The notes: generated by a model from the letters alone, not told the origin. 8,496 nucleotides of DNA from an uncultured Sulfolobales archaeon (GCA_938003605.1 CALKYD010000065.1:1-8496), one strand, 5' to 3'; shown: positions 1 through 6,823, numbered from the stretch's first letter. Numbers and translations are program-made.

Positions 1-372
1 TACTGTGCTTCTCGAAGCGTTTGAGAGCTCAACTCCATTCCCGAAGTTCACGAGATTAAACGACTTTATCGTCACGTTCACTACATTAGCTAGGCTTATT
101 CCACTATAGAGCTCGTCTCCAAATAGAGTATGGCCAGCTCCATCAACTACTATATCGCTTCCCTCAACAACTATTCTACCGTAGACATCGCTTGTAAGAG
201 TGTATGTGCTGCCGTCCCTCATTGTCGGAGCAGCCGGCGGATCGATGCTCCCGTCAGCTCTAATGTAGATCGTTGTGAAAGCCTGTGCTTCAATTGGTTT
301 AAACAACTGGGGGTCGATTGATATCATTAAGAGTAGTGCTAGGAGGAGCGGGGGAATAGCTTCACTTCTCAT
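1..372 (-). CDS. Secreted NosD-like parallel beta-helix protein, N-terminal part (cut by window edge)
   Basis: The frame is open from an ATG at 372 down to base 1, giving the first 124 residues. It starts with a signal peptide: hydrophobic stretch at residues 7-19 and a likely cleavage after Ala-Gln-Ala (29-31). A segment typical of archaeal surface proteins follows: GSIDPP (41-46), then a Tyr-Thr-Leu-Thr strand and IVVEGSDIVVDGAGHTL (67-83). Residues 91-124 show the first right-handed beta-helix rungs (GISL...VTI...GVEL...STV), as in NosD/PbH1 proteins. N-glycosylation sequons lie at Asn99 and Asn118. A GAGGAG Shine-Dalgarno at 379-384 supports the start. The protein is probably exported to the cell surface; its ligand or enzyme activity cannot be told from this part. 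In nos-type loci NosD works with an ABC ATPase and permease; here the ABC genes lie 2 kb away on the other strand, so a link is only a possibility. Confidence 0.85.
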   Translation of the reverse strand, partial: MRSEAIPPLLLALLLMISIDPQLFKPIEAQAFTTIYIRADGSIDPPAAPTMRDGSTYTLTSDVYGRIVVEGSDIVVDGAGHTLFGDELYSGISLANVVNVTIKSFNLVNFGNGVELSNASRSTV

Positions 373-408
373 GCAGCTCTCCTCACATACTTTTCTCTAC
401 GTAGGCTG

Positions 409-416
409 CTTTAAAG
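409..416 (-). promoter_or_regulatory. TATA-like box for the beta-helix protein gene
   Basis: CTTTAAAG lies 37-44 bases upstream of the ATG at 372. A start of transcription about 25 bases downstream (near 386-390) would give a very short leader that just includes the GAGGAG ribosome site. The element is self-complementary, so strand is assigned from the neighbouring gene. Confidence 0.45.
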
Positions 417-421
417 ACTAA

Positions 422-928
422 GCAAGTTATCAAAAGCTAAAGGCATTCACGTACCTCCACACCTTCCTCAACTTCCCTAAGCGTTTTCAGGAACTCCTCA
501 TTGTTAGGGTAGCTGGAGCTTTTAACTCCAACTTTTATCGTGAGTGGGTGGGCAAGGAGCTATCCTTCGATCATGAGGCTAAAGCTGAAAAGTTAAGGAC
601 TAAGCTAGTAGGTTATTGGAAGGCTTGCGTGAGAAGCATTATCATTAAATAACGTTTGACTTACGTAGTGAAGGGCATTGCCGTTTAAAGCGTGCTCTAT
701 GAGTGGCAATTTAAATGAACTGAGTGAGCACGTCATAACGTTAGATCTCGGGGCGTGAGCGCGTCTCTATAGTTCCCGAAGGCCGCTAATGAAGCACTTA
801 AAGCAAAGGTGGAACGAGCATTTATGAAATGGTGGACTACTTGACGACTGTGGGAAGGCCTTGACTATGTGCGTAATCACTTGGCTGAAAGACATTTGAG
901 CTCTGCTGATAATGGTGCAGGGTCTTAA
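422..928 (+). pseudogene. Decayed reading frame of unknown family
   Basis: One frame is open without a start codon from 422 to the TAA at 650-652 (76 codons) and has protein-like composition, for example NFPKRFQELL followed by FYREWVGKELSFDHEAKAEK. The same frame continues to 928 with protein-like pieces between stops, including FPKAANEALKAKVERAFMKWW and LWEGLDYVRNHLAERHL. No ATG, GTG or TTG with a ribosome site fits the beginning. I do not recognise the family. It may be the relic of one gene that has lost its 5' end, or partly a chance open frame; codon-level evidence is modest. Nothing else is visible between the divergent genes at 372 and 972 apart from TATA-like elements at each end. Confidence 0.35.
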
Positions 929-930
929 AG
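924..930 (+). promoter_or_regulatory. Possible TATA-like box for the MBL-fold gene
   Basis: CTTAAAG lies about 42-48 bases upstream of the GTG at 972. It resembles the CTTTAAAG element of the opposite gene. The match is short and this is a weak call. Confidence 0.25.
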
Positions 931-971
931 CTCATTAGGGGTTAATTGACTACAGTTGTTGGGGGTTTAAG

Positions 972-1703
972 GTGGTTAAGCTCTTCCTCTTAGGGTTGGG
1001 TGGATGGGCTTCAAACCCATTTATGAGCCATACGTCATTGCTGCTTGTGAGTGAGCGCAATAGGATTTTGATAGATGTTGGTGAATGCGCCTACAGTTCC
1101 TTAAGGATGTGCACTCCCTACGATGTTAACGACTTAGACTACATAGTTGTGACTCACAGGCATGGAGATCACTTGTTAGGCCTTCCCACAATGCTTGTGC
1201 ACGCTAAGCGCTTAGGGATTAGGGTTAGAGTTGTAGGCCTTAAAGACGTCTATGAAGCCATTAGTGAACTGCTGAGGAGTATTGGCATCCCAGGCTACTC
1301 CTCCCTAATGGAGTTTACAGCGGTTGAGGGTGGAAGTAGGTTAAAGCTAGGTGATGTAACTCTAACAGCTATAAATGCTTTACACCCAGTTCCAGCACTA
1401 ATGCTTAGATTCGACGTCGACGGTAAGTGCGTAGCGTATTCAGGCGATTCATCCCCCAACGCCAACTTCATTGATTTAATAAGGGGATGCGATGCGCTAA
1501 TCCATGAGGCAAGCACAGACGATGATTTCAGGGAGGATGCTTTAAAGCATGGCCATAGCACTGTAGGCGATGCTGTAAGAGTTGCTGAAGAAGCTGGAGT
1601 AAAGCAGTTAATACTTGTGCACAGGGACTTAAATCCATTGACGTTGCGCTCAACGTCGATCCCAGTAGCATTAGTGCATAGATGCGATGTACTCAACGTA
1701 TGA
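972..1703 (+). CDS. RNase Z-like metallo-beta-lactamase-fold hydrolase without exosite arm
   Basis: This 243-residue zinc hydrolase has the full set of MBL metal ligands: HRHGDH at 62-67 (H-x-H-x-D-H), His138 (NALHPVP), Asp159 (YSGDS) and His217 (LVHRD). Two further elements are typical of tRNase Z: HEAS at 178-181 (the HEAT motif) and GHST at 194-197 (the HST loop). RNase Z cuts the 3' trailer from tRNA precursors in the cytoplasm. Classical short RNase Z is about 300 residues and carries a protruding tRNA-binding arm between the third and fourth ligand motifs. Here only 21 residues separate His138 from Asp159, so the arm is missing. It may therefore be an RNase Z paralogue acting on another substrate. 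The GTG start at 972 follows a G-rich run (961-965) and puts the first beta strand (KLFLLGLGG) at the N-terminus, as usual for the fold. No operon partner is evident. Confidence 0.85.
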   Translation: MVKLFLLGLGGWASNPFMSHTSLLLVSERNRILIDVGECAYSSLRMCTPYDVNDLDYIVVTHRHGDHLLGLPTMLVHAKRLGIRVRVVGLKDVYEAISELLRSIGIPGYSSLMEFTAVEGGSRLKLGDVTLTAINALHPVPALMLRFDVDGKCVAYSGDSSPNANFIDLIRGCDALIHEASTDDDFREDALKHGHSTVGDAVRVAEEAGVKQLILVHRDLNPLTLRSTSIPVALVHRCDVLNV

Positions 1704-1987
1704 TGCATCTAATCCTTGAAGAAAGCTCTAAAAGTAGCGATTAACGCTGCGAAAGCTTACGTGGCCACTACGTCATGAGGTCCTCTGATGAATTGATTTA
1801 GACTTGTTTTAAGCTTTTAAACTTGCTGCGTACGTATTGGGGGCTCACTCAAGCACTACCTATATCTCTTGCATGAGCAGCCGTCTCTACAACGATCTTG
1901 GCCTTAATGTTTATGCATCGCGCTAGAGCCTAGTTCTACCGTTAATTCGTATTTAGGGTTAATTCAGCAACAGGCTCTCTAGAGGAG
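1704..1987. other. Intergenic stretch with no supported gene
   Basis: Both strands show only short fragments between stops. The frame following the hydrolase stop has a 19-residue Ala/Lys-rich piece at about 1716-1775, and the minus strand has a similar short piece near 1840-1915. The AT-rich part around 1806-1826 contains AAGCTT but no convincing TATA box, terminator or RNA gene. Confidence 0.5.
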
Positions 1988-2191
1988 ATGCTGCCAGAAC
2001 ATATTCTGAGGGAAACGCCTGATCAAAAGCTGATTGATGAGCTAGAGCGGGAAGCTCTAGGGAAACTGAAGGAGGAAGTAAAGCACTTGAGTAAAGCTGG
2101 GGGAAAGCTCTTCACTATAGGTTTTGCATTAACGCTTTTCATAACAATGTTGTCGTCCTATGGCTGTTGCTCTAGCGCAAGAATATTTTAA
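1988..2191 (+). CDS. Small tail-anchored-type membrane protein of unknown function
   Basis: The ORF gives 67 residues. Residues 9-36 are highly charged and probably form an amphipathic or coiled-coil helix (LIDELEREALGKLKEEVKHL). A single hydrophobic segment follows at about 41-57 (LFTIGFALTLFITMLSS), with a short Cys-Cys-containing tail, so the layout is that of a small protein anchored by its C-terminus. I do not recognise the family. The start is doubtful: the purine-rich AGAGGAG (1981-1987) abuts the ATG with no spacer, and the frame is open upstream to 1946 without another start codon. It could instead be the 3' end of a decayed gene. It lies about 350 bases upstream of the ABC operon, and no link to that operon can be shown. 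Confidence 0.35.
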   Translation: MLPEHILRETPDQKLIDELEREALGKLKEEVKHLSKAGGKLFTIGFALTLFITMLSSYGCCSSARIF

Positions 2192-2465
2192 AACGGTTCA
2201 ATGCACTCTTCATCAAAGCTCCTAAACATTATGATTGAAGAAAAATGAAAGCTCCTTGCCCCCCACTCTCTAGAACTCGAACAATGCCGGGGAGCGCCTG
2301 GCGGTCTTCTCAAGACAGTTAAACTATGTCCACCCACGATCCTGAGCATGCTTAAGCTACTACTTACGTGAGCGGGCGAACTCTATGGAGGGCAGTCAAT
2401 TACATAGCGTTTCACAATACCTAATGCAATGAGTGGAGTCTGGTAGGTGGGGAAAAAGCGAAAGC
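2192..2465. other. Intergenic region upstream of the ABC operon promoter
   Basis: Short open frames exist in all three plus-strand frames around 2250-2440, but none has a start with a ribosome site, a recognisable motif or a clear advantage over the others. No tRNA, repeat or terminator is visible. The functional elements begin at the TATA box at 2468. Confidence 0.5.
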
Positions 2466-2473
2466 CATATATA
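2459..2473 (+). promoter_or_regulatory. BRE and TATA box of the ABC exporter operon
   Basis: CGAAAG (a purine-rich BRE-like element, 2459-2464) is followed by CATATATA with TATATA at 2468-2473. Archaeal spacing puts the transcription start near 2493-2496, about 43 bases before the ATG at 2538. This is one of the clearest promoters in the window. Confidence 0.65.
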
Positions 2474-2489
2474 CTCATCTTAGGATGAG
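2474..2489 (+). repeat. Perfect inverted repeat between TATA box and transcription start (candidate operator)
   Basis: CTCATC (2474-2479) and GATGAG (2484-2489) are exact reverse complements separated by TTAG. The repeat directly abuts the TATA box and ends just before the predicted start of transcription. A dimeric repressor bound here would block polymerase. The role is inferred from position only. Confidence 0.5.
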
Positions 2490-2537
2490 AGTCGGGTGAG
2501 GAGGCCTAGAGTTCATTGTTTCAACGAGGCTCCTTGA

Positions 2538-3500
2538 ATGATAGAGATCAGCTCTGTGACAAAGGTTTTCGGTAAACTAAGGGTGCTCGACGGCATTTCA
2601 TTCAATGTGAGGAACAGTGAAGTAGTTGGGTACGTTGGGCTCAACGGGGCTGGGAAGACAACTACGATACGCATAGCTGTTGGAGTTCTCCCACCCACTG
2701 AAGGAGACGTGTTAATAGATGGGCTCTCGGTGACTAAAGATAAGAAGAGGGCGTCAGCACTCGTCGGCTGGGTCCCAGAGCTACCGATATTTGAGCAGGA
2801 CTTCAGGGCCCTCGACTACTTCACTTACCTCGCGGGATACTACGGCATACCGCGTGGTGAGGCTAGGAGAATGGGGCGGGAGTTCTTAAGCGAGCTCGGG
2901 CTTGGGGATGCATTGAATAAGAAGTTAGCTGAGTTCTCGCAGGGAATGAAAAAGAGGTTTGCCCTAGCTGTCTCAATGATAAACGACCCGCCCAACTTCA
3001 TTATGGATGAAGTGCTCAACGGCCTCGACCCACAGGGAATAGCTTTCTTCAGAGAGCTAACAATGAAGTTCAGGAGGGAGGGGAAGGCAGTGCTATTCTC
3101 ATCACACATACTGTCTGAAGTAGAGGGGATCGCAGATAAAGTAGTCTTCATTCACAAAGGGAGGATCGTTGGGGAGTACTCAATGAGTGAAATAAGGTCT
3201 GCCGCAAGGCCGGCCATTGAAGTAGTCTTGTCGAGCAGAGTCAATGAGCAAGCCTTAGACAAGCTCCGCAAGTACGGAGAGACGGCTCAGAGGGATGAGA
3301 GGACTATACTGCTCTACGGAGACTTCACTGATGTCTCAGAGATAGCTTCTTCGCTTACATCCATAGGCTTCGGGATCCTGGAGATTAGGAGAGTGGAGAA
3401 GAGCCTAGAGGAGTTCTTCTTCGAGTTAATTAAGAAGGCGGAGGCGGGGTGGAGTGAAGCTAGGCCCAGTTCTACACGACTTAAAGCGGGGAGTACTTAG
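2538..3500 (+). CDS. ABC exporter ATP-binding protein (DrrA/NosF/CcmA type)
   Basis: This 320-residue nucleotide-binding subunit would power an ABC-2 type exporter from the cytoplasmic side. In order: Walker A GLNGAGKTT (34-42), Q-loop region GWVPEL (77-82), ABC signature FSQGMKKR (133-140), Walker B/D-loop IMDEVLNGLDP (155-165) with catalytic Glu158, and the switch histidine in SSH (188-190). The C-terminal 100 residues form the accessory domain common in DrrA-like ATPases. Two details differ from the usual form: the Q-loop residue is Glu81, as in a number of this subfamily, and Walker B reads DEVLNG rather than DEPTNG. The ATG at 2538 is fixed by the in-frame TGA immediately before it and by GAGG at 2526-2529. 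The gene overlaps the permease gene by 47 bases, so the two are surely co-transcribed. Substrate is unknown. Confidence 0.9.
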   Translation: MIEISSVTKVFGKLRVLDGISFNVRNSEVVGYVGLNGAGKTTTIRIAVGVLPPTEGDVLIDGLSVTKDKKRASALVGWVPELPIFEQDFRALDYFTYLAGYYGIPRGEARRMGREFLSELGLGDALNKKLAEFSQGMKKRFALAVSMINDPPNFIMDEVLNGLDPQGIAFFRELTMKFRREGKAVLFSSHILSEVEGIADKVVFIHKGRIVGEYSMSEIRSAARPAIEVVLSSRVNEQALDKLRKYGETAQRDERTILLYGDFTDVSEIASSLTSIGFGILEIRRVEKSLEEFFFELIKKAEAGWSEARPSSTRLKAGST

Positions 3501-5025
3501 GATACCAGTATTAATGCTGCTAGCTCTCTTCGCGCTCGGTGGAGCAGGTGCTGCTTACTTAACTTACTCTTCTACTGCTACAACACTGTTTCAAGGCATA
3601 CTGCTAGCCTACTTCACTATCGATCCTAGTGTTCAGGAGCTTAGCGGCGTGGGAATACTCATTGATCGCTCTATGAGGGATGTTAGAGGCACCCTAAGCT
3701 ATGAAATGGTGTGCAGTGTGGCAGGCAATGAGACGTGGAGTGTGGAGGGCTCTATCATGGTCGAAGGGAGCTTCACAGTTGAAGCATCGTTAAGAGACCT
3801 ACCCCAATGGGTTGGAGAACCGCCATGTGATATGAGGTTCGATCTCACAACACCTTACGGAAGCTACCCCTGGAACACAAGGGTCTTCCGTGGAGAAGGC
3901 GGCATCCTGTGGGCCATGGTTGGAATAGGCGCAGGCTCTACTAGCTTCCTAGGCCCGGGAGAATTCATGAAAGGAATGTCGCTAGCTTCATTTAAAAAAG
4001 ATGGGAGTGTAGTAATCCACGGAGTCCTCGCAAATCCATCGGGCTCAGAGGCCGAGATCTACGTGAAGGAGGTCTTAGGCTTTGAACTCCCCTATATGGA
4101 GCCCCGCGATGGGGAGTCAGCTCCTACAAGAGAGGAACTTGAGAAGATCGGCTATAGAATGGTTGGAGTAGTTGGGGAAGGGCTCTTCACAGTGGAGTTC
4201 GATCTGTTAAACGAATCCGCTAGAACTTTAGACGTAGTACTCTTAGTTAAGGAGGAGGCTGGGGCTGCCGTAGGTCACGCAATGCTTCCCATAATGCCCA
4301 CCATGGCTGAGTTCAGGCAAACAATTATACTCTCCAGCATGTACCTTGTCTTCGGGACATTCAGCCAGCTGTTTCCAATAATGGCTCTCTACCTAGCATA
4401 CATATACATCGCGAGGCCCAGAGCGTGGGGAGCTCTCGAATTCGTGCTAGCTAGGCCTATTAGTAGATTCGATCTATTCCTCACTAGGTATGCAGCGGGA
4501 GTACTGATGCTCATTGCTTCTACACTGCTTTTCGCTGGAGTCACGCAGTTATCCATGCATGCTATCTTCTCTACGACACTCGACGCTTATGCCATGGGGT
4601 TGATACTTGTGGGTACAGCGCTTTCACTAATTGCCTTCTATGGCTTATGCTACTTCCTCTCAACAGTAGTGAAAGGAGGGATGTACCTAGCTCTATCTAT
4701 ACTATCTTACTTAACGTTCACACTCATAATTAACATCGCTATAACTATAGCTGCTTTCACTTTGGGCAGACCGGTAGGTAACATACTCATGTACTATAGG
4801 CTGAGTGCAGCGTCGTGGCTCTTCAACCCACTTGGAGCATCCAACATCGCCTGGTTCTACATACAGAAGGACTACAGCATTGGGCTAGGGCTCATGCAGG
4901 ATTACGTGCAAGTAGTGGAGGAGATACTGCAGCCCTGGGCAGTCGCAGCATCGATCGCTTCATGGATTGCCGTTCCAGTAGTCGCTGGATGGATGAAGTT
5001 CAGGAGGGCAAACCTATCCCAGTGA
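3454..5025 (+). CDS. ABC-2 type permease with large extracellular domain
   Basis: This 523-residue membrane partner of the preceding ATPase begins with a short basic cytoplasmic segment (HDLKRGVLRIP) and one membrane helix (18-38). About 245 residues outside the cell follow, with two cysteines (Cys87, Cys125) that could form a disulfide. A C-terminal block then has about five or six helices (roughly 288-318, 345-366, 378-403, 408-437, 492-513). Between the helices lies a basic loop ARPRAWGALEFVLARPISRFD (320-340), typical of the ABC-2 segment that contacts the ATPase. The GTG at 3454 is chosen because GGAGG (3440-3444) lies nine bases upstream and because the next ATG (3514) would start inside the first helix. 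The gene overlaps the ATPase gene by 47 bases. Substrate is not evident; drug, lipid or copper-related (NosY-like) export are all possible. Confidence 0.85.
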   Translation: MKLGPVLHDLKRGVLRIPVLMLLALFALGGAGAAYLTYSSTATTLFQGILLAYFTIDPSVQELSGVGILIDRSMRDVRGTLSYEMVCSVAGNETWSVEGSIMVEGSFTVEASLRDLPQWVGEPPCDMRFDLTTPYGSYPWNTRVFRGEGGILWAMVGIGAGSTSFLGPGEFMKGMSLASFKKDGSVVIHGVLANPSGSEAEIYVKEVLGFELPYMEPRDGESAPTREELEKIGYRMVGVVGEGLFTVEFDLLNESARTLDVVLLVKEEAGAAVGHAMLPIMPTMAEFRQTIILSSMYLVFGTFSQLFPIMALYLAYIYIARPRAWGALEFVLARPISRFDLFLTRYAAGVLMLIASTLLFAGVTQLSMHAIFSTTLDAYAMGLILVGTALSLIAFYGLCYFLSTVVKGGMYLALSILSYLTFTLIINIAITIAAFTLGRPVGNILMYYRLSAASWLFNPLGASNIAWFYIQKDYSIGLGLMQDYVQVVEEILQPWAVAASIASWIAVPVVAGWMKFRRANLSQ

Positions 5026-5184
5026 TCCCAAATACTTCCTGCACTACACACGCTTCTATCAGAAGTCCTCCTTTCGTTAACGCCTGCGACTTCAGTGGCC
5101 TCCATATTAGCAGAGCCTATAACGCTCACTAAGTAATTCATCGAGGAGAAACGGCTTAATGGAGCTCTTTAATCTCCTACATAA
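5026..5184 (+). pseudogene. Possible decayed frame downstream of the permease
   Basis: Directly after the permease stop, the same frame stays open for 36 codons to the TAA at 5134-5136, with hydrophobic content (LLSEVLLSLTPATSVASILAEP). It then breaks at two further stops up to 5184. The permease C-terminus looks natural, so read-through is not required. This may be the relic of another membrane protein, or chance. No start or ribosome site is present. Confidence 0.2.
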
Positions 5185-5454
5185 GCTCCAACGCTAACGC
5201 CCACGCATACAGTAACGCTCCTGAAAGCCCGACAACTTATTGCAGAAGGCTTAAGTAGCTGCAAGGCTAAAGGCCTAGGCATAGCGCTTAGCTTCATAAC
5301 TGTCAGAGCATTGAGTAATGTACTACTAAAAATAAGAGCATGCTGCCTCATTGTTAAGAGAAAACATCATTGCTTTTTACCTTCTCCTTTTCAAACCCCC
5401 ATTCCAGTACTAGAGAGCGGCGCCTATGACATTAATGATATATTAAGATACTGA
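5185..5454 (+). pseudogene. Possible relic of a GlcG/HbpS (DUF336) family gene
   Basis: A 90-codon frame without a start codon is open here. Residues encoded at 5212-5346 follow the spacing of the GlcG/HbpS N-terminus, which typically reads T-L-x-x-A-R-x-L-I, then a helix ending in K-A-x-x-L-G, then a beta strand and a turn with N-L/V. Here the sequence reads VTLLKARQLIAEGLSSCKA, then KGLGIALSFITVRALSNVLLK. The Asp-Gly-Gly of the family turn is replaced and the rest of the fold does not follow, so any gene is truncated and broken. The stretch 5347-5454 shows no family match and includes a pyrimidine-rich tract at 5372-5391. Similarity was judged by eye. Confidence 0.35.
5372..5391 (+). terminator. 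Pyrimidine/U-rich tract, possible terminator for the ABC operon
   Basis: A CTTTTTA run followed by CTTCTCCTTTT forms the most T-rich plus-strand stretch downstream of the permease. Archaeal polymerase often stops at U-rich tracts without a hairpin. It lies about 350 bases after the permease stop, which makes the assignment uncertain. Confidence 0.25.
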
Positions 5455-5455
5455 G

Positions 5456-5689
5456 ATGTTGACTGCTTTCGCTGAACTCATGGACAGCACTAAGCCTACA
5501 GCGAGGGTTATCTGGCTAAGCCTCTTAAGCTCTTTACTCGCTCTACTAAGCTTGCATCGAGTTATCAATAAGCCTGGATTAGTGAGCCCTCCACTAGAAG
5601 AGCCAGCCATGGTTTATAGCTATCATGGAGAAGGAGGACTACAGCTTGCTTCACTTAGAGAATGGAGTGCTGCTTTTCGACCTCCTTAA
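5456..5689 (+). CDS. Doubtful small membrane protein or gene fragment
   Basis: The frame begins at an ATG at 5456 and gives 77 residues with one predicted membrane helix (about 17-36, ARVIWLSLLSSLLALLSLH) and a polar tail containing YHGEGG. No Shine-Dalgarno site is present; the TATA-like GATATATTA (5437-5445) is too close to the ATG for a leaderless transcript. The same frame continues after the stop with another hydrophobic stretch to 5754. That pattern would suit a decayed multi-helix membrane protein rather than an intact small gene. I do not recognise the family. Confidence 0.25.
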   Translation: MLTAFAELMDSTKPTARVIWLSLLSSLLALLSLHRVINKPGLVSPPLEEPAMVYSYHGEGGLQLASLREWSAAFRPP

Positions 5690-5759
5690 TCAATTGCGGC
5701 ATTGCTCATAAGCTCTTTTACATTCATGCCGCTGGCTCTCCACGTATTTCCATGATTGC

Positions 5760-6782
5760 CTACCACCACTTCGCGCTGTATTTGTAGTCCTCAAGATCTT
5801 CATTTCTGCCGGGCTTTCTAAATATGAAGAGGTGTTCGTGGGTTATTAAGTAAAAGTCCGTCCAGCGGTGTCTATCCTTCGGCTTCTCAACCCAACACTC
5901 CTCAGCAGTCCTCGCTAGGCCTGCCCACTTCCTGCCAGTGACCTTAGTATGCCACTGGAGCTTGATTACATCCTCCTTCAGTATGAAGCCTGCTTCAAGG
6001 AATTGCTGCATTACTCTAAACGCTATTGGGACGTAGTGCCTGCCAATCCTAGTGTCTCCAATCAATATGGCGCAGTACCTACCGGGCTTCAGTACTCTAA
6101 AGCACTCTTGAGCTACTTCACGTATCCCCTCGAAGTATTCCTCCAAGCTGGAGGCTTTAGATAAATCGCCCTCCACCCCTCCGTCCTTGGAGTACGGTAT
6201 TATGTTAGCGTAGGGCGGGTGGGTGGCTATAAGATCTATGGACTCATCCATGATCAAGTCCAGGTTCCTGGCGTCCCCGTGGTAAACCCTGATCTCCGGC
6301 TCTCTATAATCCCCGAATGGAGGCCTGTACGTGAAGTTAAGCCTATCCAGGGTGAGTATGAGTGCCTCGTAATTAATGTCAACACCTATTGCGTTGCGCC
6401 CAAGCAGCTTGGCTTCAACAAGCGTTGTACCGCTCCCACACATCTGATCTAAGACTACTTCACCGGGCCTGCTGAAGCGTAGAATGAGGTTTCTAGGTAT
6501 TTGGGGTGCCCAATTACCTCTGTAGTCACCTCTATGTGTGGCCCAATCCCCTCTACTTGGGAATGACCACACGGTTGTCGTCTCAAGGGAGAACTCCTTG
6601 GGTTGATACATCTCGATCCTGTGAGGCCTGCCAACAGGTATCTCTACACTCTCTATGCGTACAAAGCCGTGGGTTTTGACGTACTCTAAGTACTCATCAA
6701 ACGTGACGAGCCTCATTGACATATACCTGCCTCTCCCAGCATTAGAAGCAGCCTCCATGAAGGCCCACCCTACAACTTCCAC
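5760..6782 (-). CDS. DNA methyltransferase, N4-cytosine/N6-adenine class
   Basis: An S-adenosylmethionine-dependent amino-methyltransferase acting on DNA (340 residues from the GTG at 6782). Motif X region GNWAPQIPRNLILRF (89-103) leads into motif I LDQMCGSGTTLVEA (111-124). Motif II is IGVDIN (132-137), motif III is HGDAR (168-172), and the catalytic motif IV is THPPY (187-191). A later strand reads LKPGRYCAILIGDTR (231-245), and the C-terminal ITHEHLFIFRKPG (313-325) is typical of the N6_N4_Mtase family. Motif I precedes IV, so the order is X-I-IV, not the beta order. The His in THPPY, where many relatives have Ser, Asp or Asn, prevents a firm choice between m4C and m6A. The start is uncertain: no ribosome site precedes the GTG, and ATG codons at 6758, 6722 and 6716 are alternatives, each with a G-rich run upstream. 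Upstream on the same strand lies a glycosylase-like gene; no restriction endonuclease is visible. Confidence 0.88.
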   Translation of the reverse strand: MEVVGWAFMEAASNAGRGRYMSMRLVTFDEYLEYVKTHGFVRIESVEIPVGRPHRIEMYQPKEFSLETTTVWSFPSRGDWATHRGDYRGNWAPQIPRNLILRFSRPGEVVLDQMCGSGTTLVEAKLLGRNAIGVDINYEALILTLDRLNFTYRPPFGDYREPEIRVYHGDARNLDLIMDESIDLIATHPPYANIIPYSKDGGVEGDLSKASSLEEYFEGIREVAQECFRVLKPGRYCAILIGDTRIGRHYVPIAFRVMQQFLEAGFILKEDVIKLQWHTKVTGRKWAGLARTAEECWVEKPKDRHRWTDFYLITHEHLFIFRKPGRNEDLEDYKYSAKWW

Positions 6783-6823
6783 AAGACACGGAGTTCCCCT
6801 AGCGAATTTAGTTGCGACAACAC

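Noticed and set aside
1004..1020. ATGGG-CTTCAAA-CCCAT hairpin resembling a tRNA T-arm
   Set aside because: It lies inside the 5' end of the MBL-fold gene, the loop register does not fit a T-loop, and no acceptor, D or anticodon arm is present.
1295..1708. Minus-strand 137-residue open frame
   Set aside because: It is the antisense shadow of the MBL-fold gene, which carries all catalytic motifs.
1..5025. A functional nosDFY-like unit made of the beta-helix protein and the ABC genes
   Set aside because: The beta-helix gene is on the opposite strand, 2 kb away, with other genes between, and nothing in the permease identifies it as NosY; kept only as a remote possibility.
4902..5141. Minus-strand open frame beginning MNYLVSVIGSANMEA
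   Set aside because: Half of it lies antisense to the end of the permease gene, it has no ribosome site, and the non-overlapping part shows no family motif.
5169..5351. Minus-strand 60-residue open frame
   Set aside because: It is antisense to a plus-strand frame that matches the GlcG pattern better; its own sequence shows no motif or ribosome site.
5686..5727. Minus-strand MNVKELMSNAAID, resembling the start of a CBS-domain protein
   Set aside because: It stops after 13 residues, no CBS continuation is visible in any frame, and such a short match can be chance.
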